A stretch of 24,119 nt of DNA, taken from NCBI GenBank assembly GCA_040380755.1, contig JBEIIL010000052.1, positions 1-24,119 of the forward strand. The letters run 5' to 3'. Source of the DNA: Alsobacter sp040380755. Its GTDB lineage: Bacteria > Pseudomonadota > Alphaproteobacteria > Rhizobiales > Beijerinckiaceae. This document shows, in pieces, positions 1-8,879 of the stretch. A program made the translations under genes and the position numbers. The notes beneath the pieces are model-generated. The model was not told the DNA's origin, did no database searches, and saw only the letters and a list, made by a program, of their open reading frames with translations. Every line of letters starts with the position of its first letter. The stretch's first letter is position 1.

Positions 1-1739
<1,739 letters not shown>

Positions 1740-1754
1740 TGATTCGATTTGAGA

Positions 1755-1783
1755 ATTATAGGCCCTAACGGCGGCGATTTCAC
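1755..1783 (-). promoter_or_regulatory. Sigma-70-like promoter of gyrB
   Basis: On the minus strand there is a perfect TATAAT (1755-1760), a 17-bp spacer and GTGAAA (1778-1783; 4 of 6 to TTGACA). The predicted transcription start near 1748 is only about 9 nt from the ATG at 1739 and about 36 nt from the ATG at 1712. A GANTC site (GAATC, 1741-1745) sits between the predicted start and the first ATG. The hexamers are seen in the sequence; the promoter function is inferred. Confidence 0.6.
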
Positions 1784-1910
1784 GGCCGGGGCAGGCGCCA
1801 TCCACGGTTCTCGGCGGGCCAACGCCGCGCGGCAATCGCTAGGGAAAAGGCGGTGGAAGCGAGGCCATCACGACGGTCATGGGACGTTATACAGGCCTGC
1901 GGCGGCGGCG

Positions 1911-3065
1911 TCACGCACCGGACCGCAGCGGAGCAACGCGGCCCGGTTCCACCTCGAACCGCACGGCGCCGGCCGGCAGATCGTCGAACAGGGCCGGGTC
2001 CGCCCCGGTCATCCAGACCTGACCGCCGAGATCCGCCAGAACCGCGTAGAGGGCCGCCCGTCGCCTGGGGTCGAGATGGGCGGCGACCTCGTCGAGCAGC
2101 ACCATCGGCACGATGCCCGTCATGGCGGCCACCAGCCTGGCATGGGCCAGCACGAGGCCGATCAGCAGCGCCTTCTGCTCGCCCGTCGAGGCCGAGGCTG
2201 CCGCCACGTCCTTGGGCCCATGGCGGACGGCAAGATCGGCCGCCTGCGGACCCACGAGAGTGCGGCCCGCCGCGCGGTCGCGGGCGCGACCGTCGCGTAG
2301 CCAGCCGCGGTAGAGATCCTCGACGTCGAGGGCCGGGCAGCGGGCGAGCTCGGCCTCCAGCGGCCCGGACAGGTCCAGCGCCGCCCAGGGAAACGGCGAC
2401 GCATCGTCCCGCCCGGCGGCAACCAGCGCGGCGAGGCGCTCGACCGTCTCGCGGCGGGCAGCCGACACGGCGACGCCGGTCTCGGCCACCTCGCGCTCGA
2501 CCGCGTCCAGCCAGGAGGGGTCGGGACGCTCGGCCTCCAGCAGCCGGTTACGCGAGCGCAGCGCCCGGTCGAGCGCGTTGACGCGAGAGCCATGGCCGGA
2601 ATCGACCGCCAGGACGAGCCTGTCGAGGAAGCGGCGGCGGTCGCCGGCCGCGCCGGTGAACAGGCCGTCCAGCGCCGGCGTCAGCCAGACGACGCGGCAG
2701 TGCTCGGCGAATGCGGCGGCGGATGGAACCGCGGCCCCGTTGATCCGGCACAGCCGGGCAAACCCGCCGGCGTCTGTCGCCTCGACGCCGAGGCCGAGCC
2801 TGTGCTCCGAGCCACCGGCTGCGATCCGGAGCGAGGCCTGGAAGGTGCCGGACCCGCCGGCCCGCGCCATCTCGGCCAGCTCCGCCCGGCGCAGCCCACG
2901 CCCGGCGGCAAACAGCGAGATCGCCTCGAGAAGATTGGTCTTGCCGGCGCCATTCTCGCCCGAGAGCGCGACCATGCCGGCGTCGACGGCCAGGTCAAGC
3001 GCCGTGTAGGAGCGGAAGTCCTGCAGGATCAGGCGCGTGATCCGCGGCGCGGGAGGCCCGGTCAC
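1911..3065 (-). CDS. recF: DNA replication and repair protein RecF
   Basis: SMC-like ATPase that works with RecO and RecR to load RecA at single-strand gaps and stalled forks. The 384 residues match the family length. Walker A is GENGAGKT at residues 36-43, the ABC-type signature STGEQKALLIGL begins at residue 293, and Walker B VLLDE is at 322-326. The N-terminal ITRLILQDFRSY is typical of RecF. It lies 43 bp downstream of dnaN and 171 bp upstream of gyrB, the classic dnaA-dnaN-recF-gyrB order, and is probably transcribed with dnaN. No recF-specific promoter was seen. Confidence 0.97.
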   Translation of the reverse strand: MTGPPAPRITRLILQDFRSYTALDLAVDAGMVALSGENGAGKTNLLEAISLFAAGRGLRRAELAEMARAGGSGTFQASLRIAAGGSEHRLGLGVEATDAGGFARLCRINGAAVPSAAAFAEHCRVVWLTPALDGLFTGAAGDRRRFLDRLVLAVDSGHGSRVNALDRALRSRNRLLEAERPDPSWLDAVEREVAETGVAVSAARRETVERLAALVAAGRDDASPFPWAALDLSGPLEAELARCPALDVEDLYRGWLRDGRARDRAAGRTLVGPQAADLAVRHGPKDVAAASASTGEQKALLIGLVLAHARLVAAMTGIVPMVLLDEVAAHLDPRRRAALYAVLADLGGQVWMTGADPALFDDLPAGAVRFEVEPGRVAPLRSGA

Positions 3066-3108
3066 GGGCGGCCGCGGACAGGCTCCCGACGCGCGGACGG
3101 CATGCCGG

Positions 3109-4227
3109 TCACACCCGCATCGGCATCAGGACGTAGAGCGCGCTGGCGCCCTCGCGGTCCTGCACGAGCGTCGGCGATCCCGGATCGGCGAGCTTGAACA
3201 AAGCCGTGTCGCCGTCGAGCTGGCCGGCAATGTCCAGCAGGTAGCGGGCGTTGAAGCCGATATCGAGGGGGCCGGAGTCATAGTCGACCTCGAGCTCCTC
3301 GACGGCCGAGCCGGAATCCGGATTGGTCACCGACAGGGTCAGGCGCCGGTCGGCCAGCGACAGCTTCACGGCGCGGCCGCGCTCGGACGAAATCGTCGAG
3401 ACGCGGTCGACCGCGGCGGCGAACTCGGCCTTGTCGACCACCAGCGGCTTGTCGTTGCCGGTGGGGATGACGCGCTGGTAGTCGGGGAACGTCCCGTCGA
3501 TCAGCTTGGAGGTGAGCACCACCGCGCCCAGCGTCAGGCGGATCTTGGTCGGCGACAGCTCGACCTCGACCTCCTCGCCGGCGTCATCGACCAGCTTGAT
3601 GATCTCGGCGACGGCCTTGCGCGGCACGATCACGCCGGGCATCCCCGTACAGCCCGCCGGCGCCGGCGTCTCGACACGCGCGAGGCGGTGACCGTCGGTG
3701 GCGACCGCGCGCAGCACGCTTTTCCCCGATGATTCAATGGCATGCAGGTAGATGCCGTTGAGGTAGTAGCGCGTCTCCTCGGTGGAAATCGCGAACTGGG
3801 TCTTCTCGATCAGCCGCTTGAGCTCGCCCGACGCCACCATGAAGCGGGTCGGCAGGTCGCCGGCGGCGAGATCGGGAAAGTCCGTTTCCGGCAGCGCCTG
3901 CAGGTTGAAACGCGAGCGGCCGGAGCGGATCACCACCTGGCCGACATCGCCCGTGGTCTCCAGTGACACCTGCGAGCCATCGGGCAGCTTGCGGATGATG
4001 TCATAGAGCACATGCGCCGGCACCGTGATGGCGCCCGGCTGGCCGACATCGGCGGCCAGCGTCTCGGTGACCTCGAGATCGAGATCGGTGGCCCGCAGCG
4101 CCAGCAGCCCCGCCTCGGCGCGCAGCAGCACGTTGGAAAGGATCGGGATGGTGTTGCGGCGCTCGACGACGCGATGGACATGGCCCAGCGACTTCAGGAG
4201 CGCGACCCGTTCGACCGTGACCTTCAT
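3109..4227 (-). CDS. dnaN: DNA polymerase III beta subunit (sliding clamp)
   Basis: Forms the ring-shaped dimer that tethers DNA polymerase III and many repair enzymes to DNA. The 372 residues match the family. The start MKVTVERVALLKSLGHVHRVVERRNTIPILSNVLL is the conserved first clamp domain, and the end (ALYVLMPMRV) is the typical clamp C-terminus (consensus YVLMPMR). The start is supported by an AAGG about 7 nt upstream. The gene sits between dnaA (173-bp gap with two GC-rich dyads) and recF, all on the minus strand. Confidence 0.98.
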   Translation of the reverse strand: MKVTVERVALLKSLGHVHRVVERRNTIPILSNVLLRAEAGLLALRATDLDLEVTETLAADVGQPGAITVPAHVLYDIIRKLPDGSQVSLETTGDVGQVVIRSGRSRFNLQALPETDFPDLAAGDLPTRFMVASGELKRLIEKTQFAISTEETRYYLNGIYLHAIESSGKSVLRAVATDGHRLARVETPAPAGCTGMPGVIVPRKAVAEIIKLVDDAGEEVEVELSPTKIRLTLGAVVLTSKLIDGTFPDYQRVIPTGNDKPLVVDKAEFAAAVDRVSTISSERGRAVKLSLADRRLTLSVTNPDSGSAVEELEVDYDSGPLDIGFNARYLLDIAGQLDGDTALFKLADPGSPTLVQDREGASALYVLMPMRV

Positions 4228-4254
4228 GCCAGACCTTCGCAGCTGTGTTCATGG

Positions 4255-4286
4255 CCCGCGGTGGCGGCACAGGCCACCCCCGCGGG
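4255..4286 (-). promoter_or_regulatory. GC-rich hairpin in the dnaN leader
   Basis: CCCGCGG (4255-4261) plus TGGC (4262-4265) pairs with GCCA (4273-4276) and CCGCGGG (4280-4286), leaving a 3-nt bulge (4277-4279) and a 7-nt loop. It lies 28 bp upstream of the dnaN start codon, inside the dnaA-dnaN gap. The structure is read from the sequence. Whether it attenuates dnaN transcription or only stabilises the mRNA is unknown. Confidence 0.4.
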
Positions 4287-4322
4287 GCGAGCACATTGGC
4301 AAGCCACCTTGGAAACCGCAAG

Positions 4323-4355
4323 CCCGCGGGACCTCCCCGGGGCTCTGGCCGCGGG
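4323..4355. repeat. Inverted repeat in the dnaA-dnaN gap
   Basis: CCCGCGG (4323-4329) and CCGCGGG (4349-4355) form a perfect 7-bp dyad. The self-complementary CCCCGGGG (4335-4342) lies in its loop. It starts about 45 bp beyond the dnaA stop. The run of T follows only on the plus strand, so it is not a convincing intrinsic terminator for dnaA. It uses the same arm sequence as the dyad at 4255-4286. Confidence 0.4.
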
Positions 4356-4400
4356 GTTTTGGACAGGTTAACGCGCCCGGCCGTCGCGTCCGGCCGCGCC

Positions 4401-5933
4401 TCAGTCCTGCAACATCCGCTTCAGCAGCTCGACATCCTCACGCAGCCCCGGATCGCAGGCGACAGCGCCGTCGATCTTGCGCACTGCGTGCAGCACGGTG
4501 GTGTGGTCGCGCCCGCCGAAGCGCCGACCGATCTCCGGCAGCGAGCGCAGCGTCAGCTGCTTGGCCAGGTACATGGCGATCTGCCGGGGCTTGACGACGC
4601 CGGCCGAGCGACGGGACGACAGGATGTCGGCCCGGCTGACGTTGTAGTGCGTGGCGACCAGCTTCTGGATGTCCTCGATGCGCACCTTGCGAGGCTCGCG
4701 GGAGCGCACGAGGTCGCGGATCGCGGTCTCGGCCGACTCGACCGTCGGGGCCAGGCCCGACAGCGTCGTGTGCGCCAGCAGGCGGTTCACCGCCCCGTCC
4801 AGGTCGCGGCCATTGGTGGTGATCACGCGGGCCACATAGGCCATGACGGCCGGGCTGACCTCGAAACCAGTGTGATGCTGGCGCGCGGCAGCGATCCGGA
4901 TCTCCAGGATCTTGATGCGCAGCGGCTCGTCGAGCGCACCCATCTCCACCACCAGCCCGCCTGCCAGGCGCGAGCGCACGCGCTCGTCGAGGCTCTCGAG
5001 CTCGGCCGGCGGCCTGTCGGCGGCGATCACCACCTGCCGGCCGGCATCGATCAGGGCATTGATGGTGTGACAGAATTCCTGCTGGATCGACTTGCCCTGC
5101 AGGAACTGGACATCGTCGATGACCAGCAGATCGATGCCCCGCAGGCGCTCCTTGAAGGCCAGCGCCGTCTGCGCCTTCAGGGCGGCAACGAAGCCATACA
5201 TGAAGCGGTCGGCGGTGAGATAGATCACGCGCTTGCCGGCGGCGAGGACGTCGTGGGCGACCGCCTGCAGAAGGTGGGTCTTGCCGAGGCCGACAGAGGC
5301 GTGGACGTAGAGCGGATTGTAGAGCGGCGCAGCTCCAGCCTCGATGCGCGCAACCCGTTCGCCGGCCGCGTGGGCGAGCGCATTGGAGCGTCCGACGAGG
5401 AAGCTGGCGAAGGTCAGCCGGCGGTCGAGCGGCGAACCCTGCAGCCCGTCCGCATCGACAGGAACCAGCTTCTCGGCCGCAACCGGCACGGCAGCGCGCT
5501 CGGCACGGGGAGTCGGGCCGGCCGACGGCGCGTCTGGCTGGGCCCGAAGCGCGGGGCGGGCCTGAACGGCCGTGCGCACCGCGAGTGCCAGGTCGACGAC
5601 ACCGGCGCATTCCGCCACCAGCAGGGCGCGCAGACGATCGGTGTAGTGGGACTGGATCCAGCTCTTCAGGAAGCGGGTCGGCACCGACAAATGGGCCACG
5701 CCGTCGCAGACATCGACGAGCTCGAGACGTCCAAACCAGCTTGAAAACACATCGTCGCCCAGTTCGGCCCGCAGCCGGCGGCGCACACGATCCCACGCCT
5801 GCGAGCGGTCCGCTCCGCCCGTCCCGTCTTCACCCTGCACCACGTCCACCGCATTCTGATCAAGAGAGTTCAACATCGACATTCCCGCACGCCTCGGCCG
5901 CAAGCGCCGCGCGAGCGGGCTTCGGTCGGTCAA
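4401..5933 (-). CDS. dnaA: Chromosomal replication initiator DnaA
   Basis: AAA+ ATPase that binds DnaA boxes, melts the origin and recruits DnaB. Domain I is recognisable (AWDRVRRRLRAELGDDVFSSWFGRLEL), followed by a linker. Walker A is VGLGKTHLLQ, Walker B is LLVIDDVQFL, and the C-terminal helix-turn-helix has the family signature GGRDHTTVLHAVRKI. The longest form starts with TTG at 5933 and has an AGGA 5 nt upstream. ATG codons at 5882 (MSMLNSL) and 5876 would remove a basic 17-19 residue leader peptide, and only a weak GGGA precedes 5882. The start is therefore uncertain. An 8-bp-arm palindrome sits 23 nt upstream of the TTG. Confidence 0.96.
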   Translation of the reverse strand: MTDRSPLARRLRPRRAGMSMLNSLDQNAVDVVQGEDGTGGADRSQAWDRVRRRLRAELGDDVFSSWFGRLELVDVCDGVAHLSVPTRFLKSWIQSHYTDRLRALLVAECAGVVDLALAVRTAVQARPALRAQPDAPSAGPTPRAERAAVPVAAEKLVPVDADGLQGSPLDRRLTFASFLVGRSNALAHAAGERVARIEAGAAPLYNPLYVHASVGLGKTHLLQAVAHDVLAAGKRVIYLTADRFMYGFVAALKAQTALAFKERLRGIDLLVIDDVQFLQGKSIQQEFCHTINALIDAGRQVVIAADRPPAELESLDERVRSRLAGGLVVEMGALDEPLRIKILEIRIAAARQHHTGFEVSPAVMAYVARVITTNGRDLDGAVNRLLAHTTLSGLAPTVESAETAIRDLVRSREPRKVRIEDIQKLVATHYNVSRADILSSRRSAGVVKPRQIAMYLAKQLTLRSLPEIGRRFGGRDHTTVLHAVRKIDGAVACDPGLREDVELLKRMLQD

Positions 5934-5955
5934 GCCTGTCCTGGAGATAATGGAT

Positions 5956-5972
5956 GCGGAGCGCCGCTCCGC
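5956..5972 (-). promoter_or_regulatory. Palindrome in the dnaA leader
   Basis: GCGGAGCG-C-CGCTCCGC is a perfect 8-bp dyad with a one-base centre. In RNA it would fold as a 6-bp stem with a 5-nt loop. It ends 23 nt before the TTG start codon of dnaA and 74 nt before the alternative ATG at 5882. It could be a protein-binding dyad or a translational control hairpin. Only the symmetry is seen. Confidence 0.45.
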
Positions 5973-6180
5973 GTCGGCTCAGCCGCGCGCGGCGGGCGGC
6001 CTTGCCGTAAAGGGCCCCACAAGATCATCGGCCCGCCGGATACGGTGCACGGCACCGGTCCGAAACTGGAACATTCCCATTGCTACCCCCTCTGGCGCGT
6101 CCAAACCCGAACGCACAGCTCCGCCACTTGTTTCACCGATCATCCAGTCAACACCGGATGTCCCCATCGGTCAGTCATCC

Positions 6181-6245
6181 TTAATCAAGTTTCCAACAAT
6201 CAAATGTTTCGATCTGCGTCTAAATTTGACCAATATGAAACCACC
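6181..6245. other. AT-rich island (possible DNA unwinding element)
   Basis: 18 of the 60 bases from 6181 to 6240 are G or C (30%), in a genome of roughly two thirds G+C. The tract includes TTAATCAAG, AAATGTTTC and TAAATTTGACCAATATG. Such a dip next to dnaA suits an unwinding element or the dnaA promoter. I could not pick a convincing -35/-10 pair facing dnaA. Confidence 0.35.
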
Positions 6246-6278
6246 CCTCAAGCCGGAGTCTTGTTCCACTTGGCTCTT

Positions 6279-6290
6279 CTTGTGAAAACA
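6279..6290. repeat. 12-mer direct repeat, copy 1
   Basis: CTTGTGAAAACA occurs here in the dnaA-rpsT region and again, in the same orientation, at 7104-7115 in the rpsT leader. The function is not known. Confidence 0.5.
6281..6289 (-). promoter_or_regulatory. Degenerate DnaA box
   Basis: TGTGAAAAC reads GTTTTCACA on the minus strand, which differs from TTWTNCACA only at the first base. It lies 36 bp from the AT-rich island and forms part of a 12-mer repeated upstream of rpsT. Weak evidence on its own. Confidence 0.25.
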
Positions 6291-6398
6291 CCGGGACGTC
6301 GTTCCGGCGTGAGCGAACCTTACACAGCGGTCAGGACCCGCGCAACACGAGTCCCGGGCAGGGGCCAGGCCGAAGGGCGGGGACAGTCCGCGCAGGCC

Positions 6399-6407
6399 TG
6401 TGGATGG
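6399..6407 (-). promoter_or_regulatory. Degenerate DnaA box
   Basis: TGTGGATGG matches TGTGGATAA at seven of nine positions. It is the closest match to the R1-type consensus in the gene-free region. Weak evidence on its own. Confidence 0.25.
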
Positions 6408-6732
6408 CTGCGGCAAGGCGTTGAAGCCGTTCAGGATTCCTTAGGGCCTTATGGGCAGCAACCCGACGACGATTTTTCGAAGCCGACAGATGACGGTCGC
6501 ACGACGCTGCTCGGATTCGGCTGCCCTCCGTCACCTTGTCCCACAAGTCTCTCTTTTGATTGAAGAATTTTTGATCGGTCGCAGGGGCTGGCGACTGCCC
6601 GAGCAGCACGAATTGGCGCGGTGCGTGTCAAGCGGATTCTGCGTCTGTGACGCCTGTCCGAACAGCGCTGAGACGAACCGCGACGAGCATGCCACACCTG
6701 TCCGGCACGGCCACCTCGTGGCGCACAGAATC

Positions 6733-6759
6733 AAAAAACCCGGCGCAAGGCCGGGTTTT
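6733..6759 (-). terminator. Rho-independent terminator of rpsT
   Basis: On the minus strand, AAAACCCGGC, loop CTTGC and GCCGGGTTTT make a 10-bp perfect stem ending in a run of six T (6733-6738). It begins 22 bp beyond the rpsT stop. Because the outer pairs are A-T it could also work for plus-strand transcripts. A second hairpin (6765-6781) lies between it and the stop codon. Confidence 0.9.
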
Positions 6760-6764
6760 GGGAT

Positions 6765-6781
6765 TCTCAACACAGTTGAGA
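6765..6781 (-). repeat. Hairpin directly after the rpsT stop codon
   Basis: TCTCAAC and GTTGAGA form a perfect 7-bp stem with a 3-nt loop (6772-6774). It starts at the first base after the rpsT stop. It has no T run and may protect the 3' end or support the terminator that follows. Confidence 0.5.
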
Positions 6782-7048
6782 TCAGGCGCCGAGCGCCTTG
6801 ATCGCGTGCGCGAGGCGGGACACTTTCCGCGATGCGGTGTTGCGGTGGACGATGCCCTTTTGCGCGGCGCTGATCAGCACCGGTTCGGCCGCCTTGAAGG
6901 CCTCCTGCGCGGCGGTCTTGTCGCCCGCCAGGATCGCCTCCTCAACCTTCCTGACGAAGGTGCGCATCCGCGAGCGGCGGCTCCGGTTGACGGCGGTCCG
7001 GCGCTCGATCTTGCGGGTGGCCTTCTTCGCCGAAGGTGTATTGGCCAT
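6782..7048 (-). CDS. rpsT: 30S ribosomal protein S20
   Basis: Primary 16S rRNA-binding protein of the small subunit. The 88 residues match the family: MANTPSAKKATRKIERR at the start, the arginine/lysine-rich helical body, and KGIVHRNTASRKVSRLAHAIKAL at the end. The ATG at 7048 has a GAGGG about 7 nt upstream. It is monocistronic by appearance, with its own strong promoter at 7161-7189, a leader of about 105 nt, and an intrinsic terminator. Presence beside dnaA is common in alphaproteobacteria. Confidence 0.98.
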   Translation of the reverse strand: MANTPSAKKATRKIERRTAVNRSRRSRMRTFVRKVEEAILAGDKTAAQEAFKAAEPVLISAAQKGIVHRNTASRKVSRLAHAIKALGA

Positions 7049-7103
7049 CGTTCGCCCTCATCGCACGCAACCAAGACCGCTCTGCGGTGTGTCGCGCGCC
7101 GTG

Positions 7104-7115
7104 CTTGTGAAAACA
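7104..7115. repeat. 12-mer direct repeat, copy 2
   Basis: Second copy of CTTGTGAAAACA, about 56-67 bp upstream of the rpsT start codon. Its first five bases pair with ACAAG at 7131-7135, so it forms one arm of a possible rpsT leader stem (7103-7108 with 7131-7136). Confidence 0.5.
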
Positions 7116-7160
7116 GGTGCGCCAATGCGGACAAGCGCACCGGCTGCTCATGGGAGCGGG

Positions 7161-7189
7161 CTTATAGACGCTGGCGCCGGCAGCGTCAA
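7161..7189 (-). promoter_or_regulatory. Sigma-70 promoter of rpsT
   Basis: On the minus strand, TTGACG (7184-7189) and TATAAG (7161-7166) are separated by exactly 17 bp, each hexamer 5 of 6 to consensus. The -35 overlaps the stop codon of the permease gene (7186-7188). The spacer holds most of a 7-bp dyad, GACGCTG (7167-7173) with CAGCGTC (7181-7187). Transcription would start near 7154. Confidence 0.75.
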
Positions 7190-7992
7190 CGCCCCCATCC
7201 GGCGCCCACGAGGTCAGCGACCATGCGGCGCAACGGATTGGCGGGATCGGCCAGCAGGCGCAGCGCGACCGCACAGCAGACCAGCACGATCAGCGGCCTG
7301 ATCAGCCCGGCGCCAAAGCGCAGCGCCAGGCGCGACCCCAGCTGCGCGCCGACGAGCGCACCGGCCCCCATGGCAAGGCCGACAGGCCAGACGACGAGCC
7401 CGGCGGCCACGAACAGCGCCAGCGACCCACCGTTCGAGGCGAAGTTCAGCAGCTTGGTCTGGCCGGTGGCCCGAACGACGCCCATCCCCAGCAGGGTCAC
7501 GAAGCCCAACAGATAGAAGGACCCCGCCCCCGGGCCGAAGAAGCCGTCATAGAAGCCCACCAGCGGTACCACGGTGGCGGCGAACAGCGCGGGCGCCATG
7601 CGGCGACGGGCATCCGCATCGGTCATCCGCGGCGACAGGCCGAAATAGACCGCCATGCCGATCAGCAGCAGCGGCACGAGGCCGGCGAGCCATGCGCCCG
7701 GCAGGACCCGGACCGCAACAGCCCCCGCCATCGCGCCGAGCGCAGCGAGAACGGCCATCGGCCAGGCCGATGGCCAGTCGATCTTGCCAGCGCGGGCGAA
7801 GGCGACCGTGGCGGAGGCGGTCCCGAACACGCCCTGAAGTTTGTTGGTCGCGACGGCAACCACCGGGTCGAGCCCGGCGAGCAGCAGGGCCGGCACGGTG
7901 ATCAGGCCACCGCCACCGGCGATGGCATCGAGCATGCCGGCCAGAACGGCGACAGCGGCGAGGACGGCGACCGCCTCGATGCCAAGTTCCAC
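7186..7992 (-). CDS. TSUP (TauE/SafE) family membrane permease
   Basis: Predicted inner-membrane transporter of the sulfite exporter TauE/SafE family (formerly DUF81). Members move sulfite, sulfoacetate or other organic and sulfur anions, and the substrate here cannot be told. The 268 residues contain the family's two halves, with the glycine-rich first motif GMLDAIAGGGGLITVPALLL, the NKLQGVFGTASAT segment and the second-half GFYDGFFGPGAGSFYLLGF. About eight hydrophobic segments are visible. The start is GTG at 7992, needed to keep the first membrane helix, with no strong Shine-Dalgarno. It follows the hydratase gene by 13 bp. Confidence 0.9.
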   Translation of the reverse strand: MELGIEAVAVLAAVAVLAGMLDAIAGGGGLITVPALLLAGLDPVVAVATNKLQGVFGTASATVAFARAGKIDWPSAWPMAVLAALGAMAGAVAVRVLPGAWLAGLVPLLLIGMAVYFGLSPRMTDADARRRMAPALFAATVVPLVGFYDGFFGPGAGSFYLLGFVTLLGMGVVRATGQTKLLNFASNGGSLALFVAAGLVVWPVGLAMGAGALVGAQLGSRLALRFGAGLIRPLIVLVCCAVALRLLADPANPLRRMVADLVGAGWGR

Positions 7993-8005
7993 CCCGGTGC
8001 CGGGA

Positions 8006-8779
8006 TCAGCGGTGCGTGAAGGCGGGCTTGCGCTTCTCGACGAAGGCGCCCATCCCTTCCTTCTGGTCGGCGGTGGCGAACATGGCCTGGAACACTCGGC
8101 GCTCGAAGCGAATGCCCTCGGCCAAAGTCGTCTCGTAGGAGCGGTTGACGCTCTCTTTGGTCATCATGACGATCGGCGTCGACAGGTCGGCGATCTGCGC
8201 CGCCACCTTGAGGGCCTCGTCGACCAGTTCGGCCGCCGGCAGCACCCGCGACACGAGGCCGGCGCGCTCGGCCTCGGCCGCGTCCATCATCCGGCCGGTG
8301 AGGCACATTTCCATGGCCTTTGCCTTGCCGACAAAGCGCGTCAGGCGCTGCGTGCCGCCGGCGCCCGGCATCACGCCAAGCTTGATTTCGGGCTGGCCGA
8401 ACTTCGCCGTGTCGGCGGCCAGCACGACGTCGCACATCATGGCCAGTTCGCAGCCGCCGCCGAGCGCAAAGCCCGCCACCGCCGCGATGATCGGCTTGCG
8501 CCGGGCACCAACCCGGTCCCAAGCGGCGATGAAGTCCTCCAGATAGGTCTCCGGGTAGGACTTGGTCTGCATCTCCTTGATGTCGGCGCCGGCCGCGAAG
8601 GCCTTCTCCGATCCGGTGATGACGATGCAGCCGATGCCGCTATCGCGATCGAAGCCGTCCAGCACTGTGTTCAACTCGGCCACCAGCGTCGAATTCAACG
8701 CATTCAGGGCCTGAGGACGGTTCAGCCGAACAAGGCCGACGCGCCCGTGGGTTTCGACGATCAGGGTCTCGTAGGTCAT
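8006..8779 (-). CDS. Enoyl-CoA hydratase
   Basis: Crotonase-fold enzyme that adds water to trans-2-enoyl-CoA in fatty acid beta-oxidation. The 257 residues match the short-chain hydratase length. The CoA/oxyanion segment AAGADIKEM is present. Both catalytic glutamates are in place, E111 in GGGCELAMMCD and E131 in GQPEIKLGVMPGAGGTQR. The reading frame is open further upstream, but ATG 8779 gives the family N-terminus (MTYETLIVE) and has GGGAG 7 nt before it. It lies between mutM and the permease, all minus strand. Its closeness to echA/fadB1-type hydratases is likely; the exact substrate is unknown. Confidence 0.94.
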   Translation of the reverse strand: MTYETLIVETHGRVGLVRLNRPQALNALNSTLVAELNTVLDGFDRDSGIGCIVITGSEKAFAAGADIKEMQTKSYPETYLEDFIAAWDRVGARRKPIIAAVAGFALGGGCELAMMCDVVLAADTAKFGQPEIKLGVMPGAGGTQRLTRFVGKAKAMEMCLTGRMMDAAEAERAGLVSRVLPAAELVDEALKVAAQIADLSTPIVMMTKESVNRSYETTLAEGIRFERRVFQAMFATADQKEGMGAFVEKRKPAFTHR

Positions 8780-8879
8780 TGCAGCGCTCCCGTCCCGGTG
8801 CTTTGCTCCATGGCTACAAGAGGCGCCAGCCAAGGGCAATCGGGCAATCCGCACAGGCGCTGGCGCAGACCGGCACGGG

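Larger units (their letters stand above)
5934..6781. other. Gene-free dnaA-rpsT region, candidate chromosomal origin
   Basis: An 848-bp stretch with no credible coding sequence. It contains an AT-rich island (6181-6245) and a second milder one (about 6541-6580). Seven GANTC sites start at 6256, 6349, 6435, 6514, 6635, 6728 and 6762. There are degenerate DnaA boxes at 6281-6289 and 6399-6407, a small dyad CTTGTcccACAAG (6535-6547), and the rpsT terminator at the right end. GANTC is the CcrM methylation site of alphaproteobacteria and clusters near replication control regions. It must contain the dnaA promoter; that it is oriC is an inference, because no strong TTATCCACA box is present. Confidence 0.45.

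Noticed and set aside
4245..5744. 499-residue plus-strand frame opposite dnaA
   Set aside because: It covers the DnaA coding sequence in the shadow frame and has no domain.
6045..6563. 172-residue open frame and shorter minus frames in the dnaA-rpsT gap
   Set aside because: No Shine-Dalgarno and no recognisable domain, and the base composition changes sharply along the frame. I treat the gap as non-coding.
8834..8849. Tandem GGGCAATC-GGGCAATC between enoyl-CoA hydratase and mutM
   Set aside because: Only two 8-bp copies, with no symmetry or promoter association. It could be chance or a minor slippage product.
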